A stretch of 64,000 nucleotides of DNA. Source: Woeseiaceae bacterium (GTDB lineage Bacteria; Pseudomonadota; Gammaproteobacteria; Steroidobacterales; Woeseiaceae). The notes under the pieces are model-generated. The model was not told where the DNA came from. It searched no databases and saw only the letters and a program-made list of their open reading frames with translations. The DNA lies in contig JASJCM010000001.1 in assembly GCA_030065985.1 (NCBI GenBank), positions 16,058 to 80,057 of the forward strand. Direction: 5' to 3'. This document shows, one piece after another, positions 27,113 to 35,691 of the stretch; the stretch's first letter is position 1, and the number at the start of each line of letters is the position of its first letter. The position numbers and the translations under genes are program-made.

Positions 27113-27660
27113 TGAACCAGTCCCGTGAATTCCGACGTCAACAACGGGTGGTTGAGATCCCGATCCGAAAGATCCTGCGGCGGCAGTGGCCATGCGATCG
27201 AGAGCGCCGGGTCCGTGGGCCGAACGCCGCCCTCCGCCGAGGGCGTGTAGAGGGCCGTGTGTAAATACAAGAGCTCACTATCTTGCTCCAGCACCTGAAA
27301 CCCGTGGGCGAATCCTTCGGGAATCACCATCATATGCGTGTTCTCAGCAGACAACTCCTCAGCATGCCAGCGGAGAAAGGTCGGGGACCCTGCTCTCAGA
27401 TCGACGGCGACGTCCCAGACGCGTCCCTTGATGCAGCGGACCAATTTCATCTCGGCGTGTGGCTGGCTCTGATAGTGCATGCCACGAACTGCCCCGACAG
27501 CCCGCGTCGAGGATTGATTGATCTGCACAATGTGTCGCTCACCAATGACCTCGCCAAGTTCGTCGGGGCAATACAGCCGCGTGAAATGGCCACGCTCATC
27601 AGCCTGCGGCTTCGACTCGACCAGCACCAGACCCTCGATCGGCAGTCTATGCGTCTTCAT
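27109..27660 (-). CDS. rfbC: dTDP/CDP-4-keto-6-deoxyhexose 3,5-epimerase (RfbC/RmlC-like)
   Basis: A 183-aa cupin-type epimerase. ESKPQADERGHFTRLYC at the start, HIVQINQSSTRAVGAVRGMHYQ with the active-site His, and VIPEGFAHGFQVLEQDSELLYLHT are standard RmlC features. It epimerises C3 and/or C5 of a 4-keto-6-deoxysugar nucleotide. Because its neighbours make a CDP-linked sugar, the nucleotide is probably CDP, not dTDP. The ATG overlaps the dehydratase stop by four bases. Confidence 0.9.
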   Translation of the reverse strand: MKTHRLPIEGLVLVESKPQADERGHFTRLYCPDELGEVIGERHIVQINQSSTRAVGAVRGMHYQSQPHAEMKLVRCIKGRVWDVAVDLRAGSPTFLRWHAEELSAENTHMMVIPEGFAHGFQVLEQDSELLYLHTALYTPSAEGGVRPTDPALSIAWPLPPQDLSDRDLNHPLLTSEFTGLVQ

Positions 27661-28736
27661 GCGTGTACCCAGGAGACGCCCGCCGAGTGCGCGTCGGACA
27701 CATACGCCGCAAGTTGCTCGCCCGTGGTTGCCAGGCCCTGCTCCTGAAACGCCCGATACCAATCCGCTGTCGCCTGCAACGCCTGGTCCAGGCTCCATAC
27801 AGGTCGCCAATCCAGTTTCTCATTGGCCTTTTGGCTGTCCAGATACAGCAGTGTTGCTTCGTGAGGCTGAGGGCTAACAGTCTGTTGCCAGGCGATATCT
27901 GGCCAATGCGTTTGCAGCGCGTTCAGAATTTCTGCCACTGTCCGATTGTCCTCTGAGCGAGGGCCGAAATTCCAGGCCTCAGCAAAATCCGGTCCATTCT
28001 CGAGAAGTCGCTGACCCAGCAACAGGTAGCCGGCCAGGCACTCCAGCACGTGCTGCCAGGGCCGCGTCGCGTGCGGCGATCGAATCGTCAAGAGCTCAGA
28101 TTCCGCAACGGCCCTGACCAGATCCGGAATCAGTCGATCTTCCGCCCAATCCCCTCCTCCGATCACGTTCCCGGCTCGCGCCGACGCCAGGAACGGACTG
28201 TTCTGATCACTGAAGAAAGCCTTCCGGTAACTGTCAATCAACAGTTCGCAGGCAGCTTTCGAAGCACTGTAAGGATCGTGGCCCCCGAGTGGGTCGCTCT
28301 CCCGATAGCCTTGTGCCCTCTCCTTGTTTTCATAGATCTTGTCGGTGGTTATGGCGACGATAGCCTGGACACTGTCGACACAACGGCCTGCCTCCAGCAC
28401 ATGCGCCGTACCCATCACATTGCTGGACCAGTTTTCGATGGGATCGCGGTACGACCGTCTCACCAGTGGCTGCGCGGCGAGGTGAAAAACAACGTCGGGA
28501 CGAATCTTCGCCATCGTCGAGTTGACCTTCTCCAGATCGCGGATGTCCAGTCGATGATCATCGATGCGCAGACCCAACAAGTCCCAGTGATTGGGTTGGG
28601 TATCCGGATCGAGCGAGATACCGGACACATCCGCCCCTAACTCATTGAGCCAGAGGGCCAGCCAACTTCCCTTGAATCCGGTATGACCTGTAATCAGAAC
28701 TCGACGGCCACGATAGCAATCACCGAACTGGATCAT
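27657..28736 (-). CDS. rfbG: CDP-glucose 4,6-dehydratase
   Basis: A 359-aa extended SDR protein of the usual RfbG length. The NAD-binding VLITGHTGFKGSWLALWL is diagnostic, and the catalytic Tyr/Lys lie in DPYSASKAACELL. It converts CDP-glucose to CDP-4-keto-6-deoxyglucose. The ATG overlapping the rfbF stop (ATGA) was preferred to one five codons upstream. It is the second gene of the five-gene overlapping run. Confidence 0.94.
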   Translation of the reverse strand: MIQFGDCYRGRRVLITGHTGFKGSWLALWLNELGADVSGISLDPDTQPNHWDLLGLRIDDHRLDIRDLEKVNSTMAKIRPDVVFHLAAQPLVRRSYRDPIENWSSNVMGTAHVLEAGRCVDSVQAIVAITTDKIYENKERAQGYRESDPLGGHDPYSASKAACELLIDSYRKAFFSDQNSPFLASARAGNVIGGGDWAEDRLIPDLVRAVAESELLTIRSPHATRPWQHVLECLAGYLLLGQRLLENGPDFAEAWNFGPRSEDNRTVAEILNALQTHWPDIAWQQTVSPQPHEATLLYLDSQKANEKLDWRPVWSLDQALQATADWYRAFQEQGLATTGEQLAAYVSDAHSAGVSWVHA

Positions 28737-29503
28737 TCCCAGACTTTCCACGGCGGATCGCCATCTGCCCAGAGGTCTTCAAGCTGGTTCTTGTCCCGCA
28801 AGGTATCCATCGCCTGCCAGAATCCTCTGTGCTGATAGGCCTGCAGCGCACCTTCGTTCGCGAGTTGCATCAGTGGCGTCGACTCCCAGCTGTAGTCGTC
28901 CCCCTCAATAAGGTCCAGAACAGCCGGCTCGAGCACGAAAAACCCGCCATTAATCCAGGCACCGTCGCCCGCCGGCTTCTCCTGGAAACTCGACACGGCA
29001 GAGCCATCCAGGTTGAGCGCTCCGTAACGTCCCGGTGGCTGAATGGCTGTCACCGTCGCTTTCTTGCCATGTTTCTTGTGAAATCCAACAAGCGCGCCAA
29101 TATCGATATCCGCGACGCCATCACCGTAAGTCAGACAAAACGATTCCGAGTCGATGTACTCTGCAACCCGCTTGAGCCGACCCCCGGTGAGCGTTGTCTC
29201 ACCGGTATCCACGAGCGTTACCTTCCATGGTTCAACATGTTTCTGGTGAACCATCATTTCATTGCTGTGCATGTCGAAGGTCACGTCAGACATGTGTAGG
29301 AAGTAGTTGGCGAAATACTCCTTGATGACGTAGCCCTTGTAGCCCAGGCAAATGACGAAATCATTGATGCCGAAATGAGAGTAGATCTTCATGACGTGCC
29401 AAAGAATTGGCTTACCGCCAATTTCGATCATGGGCTTCGGCTTGAGGTGAGACTCTTCAGAGATTCGCGTACCGAGACCACCGGCAAGAATGACAGCTTT
29501 CAT
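28733..29503 (-). CDS. rfbF: Glucose-1-phosphate cytidylyltransferase
   Basis: A 256-aa nucleotidyltransferase that makes CDP-glucose from CTP and glucose 1-phosphate. The start AVILAGGLGTRISEESHLKPKPM is the NTP-binding signature, with KPILWHVMKIYSHFG and SFCLTYGDGVADIDI typical of RfbF. It is the first committed step of the CDP-6-deoxyhexose pathway and the first gene of the operon rfbF-rfbG-rfbC-methyltransferase-epimerase. Confidence 0.95.
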   Translation of the reverse strand: MKAVILAGGLGTRISEESHLKPKPMIEIGGKPILWHVMKIYSHFGINDFVICLGYKGYVIKEYFANYFLHMSDVTFDMHSNEMMVHQKHVEPWKVTLVDTGETTLTGGRLKRVAEYIDSESFCLTYGDGVADIDIGALVGFHKKHGKKATVTAIQPPGRYGALNLDGSAVSSFQEKPAGDGAWINGGFFVLEPAVLDLIEGDDYSWESTPLMQLANEGALQAYQHRGFWQAMDTLRDKNQLEDLWADGDPPWKVWE

Positions 29504-29698
29504 GGACTAAAACCTATCGTTACGTAATTCGCATACTACGGTGAAAATCACCGGCAACTCGAGCTCGGCGAAATTGTACCAGCGATACGTCTTTGCAATA
29601 TAAGGAAATTCTATCGTGCAGAGGGTAAGCAGGGTTGAGAGATGAGTCACTGTTTACCGGTGCCACAGATCAGTCGCAGACACGTTCTGTAGCCGGCG
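29504..29698 (-). promoter_or_regulatory. Gene-free gap with possible rfbF promoter
   Basis: The 195 bases between wecB and rfbF are less GC-rich than the genes. A perfect minus-strand -10-like TACAAT lies at 29573-29578, about 70 bases before the rfbF ATG, with TTGCAA only 14 bases upstream of it; the spacing is too short for a good match, so the start site is uncertain. I see no hairpin that would clearly end the wecB message. Confidence 0.3.
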
Positions 29699-30835
29699 TC
29701 AGGTCAGCCCCAGGTGGCTGCTAATCGCTTTCGCTATTCGCACGGCTGCTTTGCCGTCGCCAAAAGGATTACTGACCTGCGACATCTCCTCGTAGATCTC
29801 GGGACGTGTCAAGAGACTGGATACCGCATCGAAGATCTTCTGACGGTCCGTGCCTACCAGTTGCGCGCTGCCCGCATCAATCGCCTCTCGGCGCTCCGTC
29901 TTGTTTCTCATCACCAGCACGGGTTTGCCGAACGCGGGCGCTTCCTCCTGAATGCCGCCCGAGTCCGTCAGAATGATATGCGACCGCTCCAGGAGATAAA
30001 TGAACTCCACATAATCGGTAGGCTCAATCAGATGCAGATTTGAAATGTCCGACAGACGTTCCGTAACCGGGCCCTTCACATTAGGATTCAGGTGTACCGG
30101 ATAGACGATCTCAGCAGCCTCCTCAAACTCTGTTGCAATATCGCTCAATGCGTCACAGATTGATTGAAAACCCGAACCATAACTCTCCCTGCGGTGACCG
30201 GTTACGAGTATCAGCTTCTTCTCGTCATCAAGATACGAGAATGTCTGCTCGACCCGGGCGCGAAGGCGTGCCTGATCATGAATCTTCTGTCGCATGTACA
30301 GCAGCGCATCGACGACAGTGTTGCCAGTAACATGAATGCTCTCTTCCGCTGCGTTTTCAAGCAACAGGTTGCCGCGCGCACTCTCCGTCGGCGCGAAGTG
30401 CAGGTCGGCAATGCCCCCGACCAGCTTTCGGTTCAGCTCCTCCGGCCAGGGAGACATCAGATCGAAGGTCCGCAGTCCAGCCTCGACATGCGCAACGGAA
30501 ACCTTGTGGTAGAACGCCGACAGCGCGGCGGCGAAAGCGGTCGTCGTATCTCCGTGGACTGCAATCATGTCGGGCTCAAAATCTGCGAAGACTCGCTCCA
30601 TTGCCTCGAGAATTCGAACCGTGATCGTACTGAGCGTCTGGTTCGGCCGCATGACGTCAAGATCGTAGTCAAACTCAATCTCGAACAGCTCAAGCACGGG
30701 AATAAGCAACTCCTTGTGCTGACTGCTAATGCAAACTCGGGTCTCCAACAATGGGGAACTCTTGAGAGCCTGCACCACTGGCGCCATTTTGATCGCCTCG
30801 GGGCGAGTCCCGAAAACCACAAGAACGCGCTTCAT
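29699..30835 (-). CDS. wecB: UDP-N-acetylglucosamine 2-epimerase (non-hydrolysing)
   Basis: A 378-aa GT-B-like enzyme that interconverts UDP-GlcNAc and UDP-ManNAc. VLVVFGTRPEAIKMAPVVQAL, AVHGDTTTAFA, HVEAGLRTFD, VTGHRRESYG and LTDSGGIQEEAPAFGKPVLV are all present at the usual length. ManNAc or its derivatives are common in enterobacterial common antigen and O-antigens; no wecC dehydrogenase is in the window. It precedes rfbF on the same strand with a 195-base gap. Confidence 0.95.
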   Translation of the reverse strand: MKRVLVVFGTRPEAIKMAPVVQALKSSPLLETRVCISSQHKELLIPVLELFEIEFDYDLDVMRPNQTLSTITVRILEAMERVFADFEPDMIAVHGDTTTAFAAALSAFYHKVSVAHVEAGLRTFDLMSPWPEELNRKLVGGIADLHFAPTESARGNLLLENAAEESIHVTGNTVVDALLYMRQKIHDQARLRARVEQTFSYLDDEKKLILVTGHRRESYGSGFQSICDALSDIATEFEEAAEIVYPVHLNPNVKGPVTERLSDISNLHLIEPTDYVEFIYLLERSHIILTDSGGIQEEAPAFGKPVLVMRNKTERREAIDAGSAQLVGTDRQKIFDAVSSLLTRPEIYEEMSQVSNPFGDGKAAVRIAKAISSHLGLT

Positions 30836-31156
30836 GAAAGACCCACTTCGCCATCGCGATCGACGTGCGGTGCACCCGTCCCCTCCCGCTCGGATTTCCT
30901 TGCAGTCTGAAACTCCTGAAACAGGGGATTACTCGGGCGTCTGGGGTGTGAGCTCTGTCCTGTCGCTGATTGGATGATTGCCCTGAGCCTCAGTAGGATT
31001 ATTGTTGCCGGTCCGCGCAAGCGTTTACAATCAATGGCCTACGCAACCCAGCAAGAGGATAACCTTTTTGGCAAGAAAAGATCAGCCCGTGACCAGGACT
31101 TTCTTGCACCTGAAGTTATTGCTGGTTGACTGCCACTGCATCAGGCCTGTCGCCGC
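30836..31156. other. 321-base intergenic region between divergent wecB and a glycosyltransferase
   Basis: No protein-coding gene is convincing here. The stretch contains a promoter-like pair facing the glycosyltransferase, an imperfectly placed CTGAG/CTCAG inverted repeat at about 30983-30993, and an open frame beginning with TTG near 31068 that runs into the glycosyltransferase start and has no ribosome-binding site of note. It most likely holds the promoters of both divergent genes. Confidence 0.5.
31002..31031 (+). promoter_or_regulatory. Possible promoter of the GT2 gene
   Basis: TTGTTG and TACAAT are spaced by 18 bases, about 125 bases before the glycosyltransferase ATG. Read on the other strand the same segment gives TTGTAA and AACAAT, also about 18 bases apart and facing wecB, so it could serve both directions. 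Inferred from hexamers only. Confidence 0.35.
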
Positions 31157-32074
31157 ATGGTCGAATCGATTGCCGAGAGCGTGAATCCCCTGTCTGAACG
31201 AAATACCCCCGGTTCGGAGCAAGAAGAACGCCTGCCGAAGGTCACCATCGGCTTGCCTGTCTATAACGGCGAGTTATTCCTTCACGAAGCGCTGAGCTCG
31301 TTGCGCGAGCAGACCTTCCAGGACTTCGAGTTGATTATTTCGGACAATGCCTCGACGGACTCCACGGCAGACATCATCGCCAGGCACGCGGCTGCGGATT
31401 CCAGAATCAGGGCTGTTCGCCAAGCGGAGAACATCGGCGCCCACGATAATTTCCTCTTTGTATTGTCCGAAGCGAGAGCCGAACTCTTTATGTGGGCATC
31501 CCATGACGACATCTGGGAAGAAAACTGGCTGGAAGTACTATGCGATTGCATTACGCCGGAGGACATAGGGGTTCGCGGAAGGATAGATCTTACCCGTGAC
31601 GGTCAAGTGATCGCTGAGAAAAAACCACCGGATTTTCGCCGCTTCGATTTCGCGCGCTGCTTCCTACACAACGAAAACGACTACCGCAGTCATTACGCCT
31701 ATAGCCTGTTCAATCGAGAAAAACTGCTTGGCGCTGATCTCGAGTCGTTCAAGTTCGAGTATTATCCCGACGCACTACTGATCTACTGCCTGCTCGAACA
31801 GGGGTCTCTGAGAACCGTTGACCAAACCAGCCTGCGTTACAGACTGCATGACGAAAACCTGGGCCTGCAGTACTCAGGAAAATGGAAGGGCTGGAAGAAG
31901 ATCCTCTATCGAATCCACCCGCTGCGCTATTACCTCGCCTATGTCAGGTACTCACGCAGGCCACTGACGAAACTGAGTATTGCCTTGCTGATACCCGTCA
32001 AACATCTCTACGCACAATTCAGTTTCTGGGTGAGAGGTGGCAAGGAGCTGATCACCGGAAAGCGCGCAGTCTAG
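31157..32074 (+). CDS. Family 2 glycosyltransferase
   Basis: A 305-aa GT-A glycosyltransferase. KVTIGLPVYNGELFLHEALSSL and FELIISDNASTDSTADII are the nucleotide-sugar-binding start of GT2; FMWASHDDIWEENWL holds the DxD-like metal site. The C-terminal basic, partly hydrophobic helix (LSIALLIPVKHLYAQF) suggests peripheral membrane contact. It adds a sugar during assembly of the surface polysaccharide. It is the only plus-strand gene of this region, and its stop shares the palindrome CTAG with the convergent GT4 gene. No clear ribosome binding site precedes the ATG. Confidence 0.88.
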   Translation: MVESIAESVNPLSERNTPGSEQEERLPKVTIGLPVYNGELFLHEALSSLREQTFQDFELIISDNASTDSTADIIARHAAADSRIRAVRQAENIGAHDNFLFVLSEARAELFMWASHDDIWEENWLEVLCDCITPEDIGVRGRIDLTRDGQVIAEKKPPDFRRFDFARCFLHNENDYRSHYAYSLFNREKLLGADLESFKFEYYPDALLIYCLLEQGSLRTVDQTSLRYRLHDENLGLQYSGKWKGWKKILYRIHPLRYYLAYVRYSRRPLTKLSIALLIPVKHLYAQFSFWVRGGKELITGKRAV

Positions 32075-33186
32075 CTTTTCGCGCCTTCCCTCGACGTACG
32101 TTCAGCCTCGAGGTTCACGAGCAGGGTCTCGGCGATAGTTTGCCACTCCATGTTCCCGGGCATGCTTGCGATGCGACGTTCCGCGATCTGTGCATGCAGG
32201 CAGCGGCTGATGTCCGCCACATCGCCAGGGTTCGCCAGAAGATCATCCAGCTCGAGGGCCTGTTCAGGGAAGTTATTCACGAGATTCGACGTGCGCGTCG
32301 CAAACACTGGCCGTCCAACGGCAATGTACTCGGCGATCTTGCAGGATGCGCCGCTGTCCATGAACTCTGACTGCCGATAGGGCAGAGCAAGTATGTCGCA
32401 GCAAGACAGTGCAGCCGGCATTTGTTCGAAATCCAGGTTACCGAGATGACGCACCCAAGGTTGATCAATCTTTATATCGGGATTCGCCCTGCCACCGATT
32501 ACCAGGATGACGTTGACGCCATCATCAACCAGACGACCAACAGCTGCAACCAGATCGCCAACTCCTCGATCCGGCTCCATGCTGCCGAAGTAGCCAACCA
32601 GTATCTTATCTTGAGGAAGTTCGAACTGTTCACGCGAGTCGCTCATGGACGATGGTCGAAAGCGAGTTGTATCAACCCCGTTGGGAACCAGGCATGTAGC
32701 TCTGGCCAAGCCCCGGTATTTTTCACGAACCGAGGCACTCGCGAAGCATACGATATCGGCGCGGCGCAACAGGAACGTCTGCGGATCGAAGCCCGGCAGT
32801 TTTCGATAACTCGCAAACAGGTCGTAGCGATCGTACATGTCGAACACAAACCTGGCGCCTCGCAGGCGCGCGACCAGGTATCCCAGCAGCCCTATGTAGC
32901 AGTCTCCGCTTGCAACAACCACGTCCGGACGTCTCGATCGCCGCCAGAACCGACAGGCAGAAACCAGTCGAACAATGAATCTCCAGCGCAGTAACGGCGT
33001 AGTCTCGACGTGCAGCGAGCCATCCTGGGTCACGCCTGCCTCTCGACTGTGATAGTCGATCAACCATAGATCAACCTCATGTCCCGCTCTCGCCCACCAG
33101 TACGGGAGCTGGTAGATCCTGCCGAAACGTTCGCTGTACGCGTCGCGGTTCGTGTAGTAGCGCTTGCCGATAAACCGGATTCGCAT
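32071..33186 (-). CDS. Family 4 glycosyltransferase
   Basis: A 371-aa GT-B glycosyltransferase. The donor-binding part has ILVGYFGSMEPDRGVGDLVAAVGRL and a C-terminal CKIAEYIAVGRPVFAT with the EX7E-type region typical of GT4. The N-terminal half carries the acceptor domain with LPYWWARAGHEVDLWLIDYH. ATG was preferred to the GTG immediately before it. It follows the other GT4 gene with virtually no gap and ends in a four-base CTAG overlap with the GT2 gene on the other strand. Confidence 0.86.
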   Translation of the reverse strand: MRIRFIGKRYYTNRDAYSERFGRIYQLPYWWARAGHEVDLWLIDYHSREAGVTQDGSLHVETTPLLRWRFIVRLVSACRFWRRSRRPDVVVASGDCYIGLLGYLVARLRGARFVFDMYDRYDLFASYRKLPGFDPQTFLLRRADIVCFASASVREKYRGLARATCLVPNGVDTTRFRPSSMSDSREQFELPQDKILVGYFGSMEPDRGVGDLVAAVGRLVDDGVNVILVIGGRANPDIKIDQPWVRHLGNLDFEQMPAALSCCDILALPYRQSEFMDSGASCKIAEYIAVGRPVFATRTSNLVNNFPEQALELDDLLANPGDVADISRCLHAQIAERRIASMPGNMEWQTIAETLLVNLEAERTSREGAKS

Positions 33187-33189
33187 CAC

Positions 33190-34413
33190 TCAGTCGTCCA
33201 GCAGTCGCTCGTTGATGATCTCTGCGTAGCTCGCGCCCACGGCCTTCCAGTTGAAGTTTGCGAGCGCGTGGCGCCGGCCCTCCTCCGCCAGCTGCTGACG
33301 CAGGGAATCGTCGGTGAGCAGTCGGCCAATCGTATCGGCCAGATCCGCGGCATCCGCGGGCTTGGCCATGAGACCGGTCCGGCCATCAATCACGGTATCG
33401 CGCACTGCAGGAAGATCCGAAGCCACAACGGCACATCCGCAACCCATTGCCTCAACTGCAACCAGCCCGAGGCCCTCCTGGTCTCCGGAGGCAGCGACGA
33501 CGGACGGCATAACCGAGATCGACGCCGAGCGCAGGTATCCAGGGACATCGACATTGAGGACAGCGCCGACGAAATCAATTCGGTCGCTTACTCCTTGCTC
33601 GTTAGCCCGGCCCGCAAGCGAATTGCGCAACGGCCCATCACCGACAATCTTCAGTGTCAGGCCCGGATGTTGCGGGGCCAGTATCGCCACCGCATCGATC
33701 AGATACTCGACACCCTTTTTCTCGACCAGCCGTCCAACGAACACGAGGCCTTCTCGCGGTGAATCGCTATCACCCGGCGTAAACGTGGTGTCCAGATCGA
33801 CGCCCATCGACTGCACATCGATGCGGCTGGGCGCGATCTCCTTTTCTTCGCAGTATTGCCGCATGGCTTCGCTGACCACGGTCACTGCATCGACGCGTGA
33901 AAGAATGCGGCGCTTGATTTCCTCGAGAAACCTGCCGCGCAACGCATACAAGTCGCCGCCGTGGGAAGTCAGGAGGACCGGTGGCAGCGTAAATCGCAAG
34001 AAGCGCAAGAGCGCTATCGAAAACCCCTGCGGAATAATCCAGTGGGCGTGGATCGCGTCAAACGCCTGCTCCCTGTGCAGGCGCCTTAAAGTGCGCATCT
34101 GCGCGACAATGAACAATGGCAACAACAGCAAGCGCAGCGGATTGCTGCGCACCCGCGACAGCATGCCGCCGTCGTAAGCCAGGGTTTCCAGCGTTTCAAA
34201 GCAATAGCGGAAACGGCACACCTCGAGCTTGCGGTCGCCGTTTTTCAATGTCTCTTGCCTGGCTGCGCCTCGGCAATGCGGCACAAGGACTGAAACGTCG
34301 AAATGCTCAGCCAGTTCGTAAGACAGGCTTTCAACAAACCGCGGCTCCGTGTCGCCGTCCCAGCGCGGAAACGTGGAGGCGAGTACGAGTAGCCGGGGAC
34401 GCGACGATTGCAT
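33190..34413 (-). CDS. Family 4 glycosyltransferase
   Basis: A 407-aa GT-B enzyme with a full GT4 layout: N-terminal LLVLASTFPRWDGDTEPRFVESL, then GLVFVGRLVEKKGVEYLIDAV for donor binding and SVVAASGDQEGLGLVAVEAMGCGCAVVA for the conserved glutamates (EX7E). It transfers a hexose to the growing glycan at the cytoplasmic face. It begins exactly at the stop of the 138-aa gene and is followed immediately by another GT4 gene, so all are in one transcription unit with the oad genes upstream. Confidence 0.9.
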   Translation of the reverse strand: MQSSRPRLLVLASTFPRWDGDTEPRFVESLSYELAEHFDVSVLVPHCRGAARQETLKNGDRKLEVCRFRYCFETLETLAYDGGMLSRVRSNPLRLLLLPLFIVAQMRTLRRLHREQAFDAIHAHWIIPQGFSIALLRFLRFTLPPVLLTSHGGDLYALRGRFLEEIKRRILSRVDAVTVVSEAMRQYCEEKEIAPSRIDVQSMGVDLDTTFTPGDSDSPREGLVFVGRLVEKKGVEYLIDAVAILAPQHPGLTLKIVGDGPLRNSLAGRANEQGVSDRIDFVGAVLNVDVPGYLRSASISVMPSVVAASGDQEGLGLVAVEAMGCGCAVVASDLPAVRDTVIDGRTGLMAKPADAADLADTIGRLLTDDSLRQQLAEEGRRHALANFNWKAVGASYAEIINERLLDD

Positions 34414-34830
34414 TCAGCTCTGACCGTCGTGCAGTTTCAGGCTGCCATCCTCAGCGAGCAGGAATCGGGTGGGTCCGAGCGGCTTTTCACCGCCTACCGC
34501 TGGCATCACGACGTCACCACCGCCCCATGTCCCGGTGTACGCAGCGACGCGACTGGAGAAGCTGCGATCGCGCACCAGGATCAGCGGCCGCCCTCCACTC
34601 CACAGCTTGGTGCCATGCACGTGCTGGTAAAAGTTGTAGCCCATTGCAATGCCGCGCAGGAAACGCACAATGAAACTGCCGCTGTCGTCGAGAAATTTGG
34701 ATGGGTTCTTTTGATCGGCGCACGCGTACCAGGTGGTCTCGTGCTGGCTTTCCTTGCCTCCGGGCAATATGCGAGGCGGCGCAAGCCGGAACTGCTCCTC
34801 GCTCCCGACAACATGGATGACATGGCGCAT
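34414..34830 (-). CDS. Uncharacterised protein (138 aa) within the glycosyltransferase run
   Basis: I do not recognise this protein. It starts MRHVIHVVGSEEQ, is soluble by eye with no signal peptide or membrane segment, and contains several aromatic-rich stretches (FIVRFLRGIAMGYNFYQHVHG, AAYTGTWGGGDVVMP). It is packed between a GT2 and a GT4 gene with one base before and none after, which supports it as a real gene. It could be a small accessory protein of the glycan locus. Confidence 0.6.
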   Translation of the reverse strand: MRHVIHVVGSEEQFRLAPPRILPGGKESQHETTWYACADQKNPSKFLDDSGSFIVRFLRGIAMGYNFYQHVHGTKLWSGGRPLILVRDRSFSSRVAAYTGTWGGGDVVMPAVGGEKPLGPTRFLLAEDGSLKLHDGQS

Positions 34831-34831
34831 A

Positions 34832-35683
34832 TCAGGACTTGCTGTACGTTAGCGCCGTGATCTGTTCAGAAATCAGGCCGATCAGAAACACGATGACAGC
34901 GGCACTGAACAGCAACATGCTCATATTCGTGAAACGACCGAGCGTCGCATACGTATACGCGTACCAACCTGCGCCGGTCGCAAAGAACAGCATGCTGATG
35001 GGCAGGAAAATCTTGAGCGGTGAGTACAGCGTGGCGATCTTGAAGATGATCACCATGAACCGAACCCCGTCCCGAATCGGCCGGATATGGCTTTTGCCAA
35101 TGCGTTTCGCCACCGGGATCGGCTCGAAACAGATTGGGTAGCCGGCGCGCATGAACGCCATCGTGATCGTAGTCGGATACGAAAAGCCGTTCGGCAACAG
35201 GTACAGGAACTTCTTGAACAACTTGGCGCGCACGACGCGAAAACCGGAGGTCAGGTCGGGAATGCGCCTGTTCGTCAGCCAGGAAGCGACGACATTGTAA
35301 ATACCGTTGGCAGCAAGACGCCCTACGTTGGCGTGCATGTCAGAGCTGCGCGCACCGATAGCCATGTCGAAGCCCTCGTCGAGCTTTTTCAGCAAGTGCC
35401 CGAATTCCTGCGCACTGTGCTGCCCGTCACCATCCATAAACGCGATGATGCCGCCGCTCGCCGCGCGCGCACCAGCTTTCACAGCCGCGCCATTGCCGAG
35501 GCTCTCCGGGTGTTGGATGACCTTCGCACCGGCATCGCGTGCCGCGTCAGCTGTGTTGTCCGTCGAGCCGTCGTCAACGACGATGATCTCGGCCTCGGGA
35601 TACTCTTTGACCGCGGCCGCAACAACGTCACCGATAGCGCCGCCTTCGTTCTTGGCGGGAATGACAATGGACAATGAGCTCAT
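34832..35683 (-). CDS. Family 2 glycosyltransferase, polyprenyl-phosphate type (DPM1/ArnC-like)
   Basis: A 283-aa GT2 protein with IVIPAKNEGGAIGDVVAAAV, IIVVDDGSTDNTADAARDAGA and FMDGDGQHSAQEF, matching dolichyl- or polyprenyl-phosphate mannosyl/glucosyltransferases. Residues about 215-275 form two membrane segments. It probably transfers a hexose from a nucleotide sugar to polyprenyl phosphate, supplying lipid-linked donors to periplasmic glycosyltransferases. It starts eight bases after the stop of oadB on the same strand. Confidence 0.88.
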   Translation of the reverse strand: MSSLSIVIPAKNEGGAIGDVVAAAVKEYPEAEIIVVDDGSTDNTADAARDAGAKVIQHPESLGNGAAVKAGARAASGGIIAFMDGDGQHSAQEFGHLLKKLDEGFDMAIGARSSDMHANVGRLAANGIYNVVASWLTNRRIPDLTSGFRVVRAKLFKKFLYLLPNGFSYPTTITMAFMRAGYPICFEPIPVAKRIGKSHIRPIRDGVRFMVIIFKIATLYSPLKIFLPISMLFFATGAGWYAYTYATLGRFTNMSMLLFSAAVIVFLIGLISEQITALTYSKS

Positions 35684-35691
35684 CTGGCTTC

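Noticed and set aside
31067..31184. Short TTG-started frame upstream of the GT2 gene
   Set aside because: It overlaps the GT2 start, has no family match and only a loose ribosome-binding site; could be a leader but unsupported.
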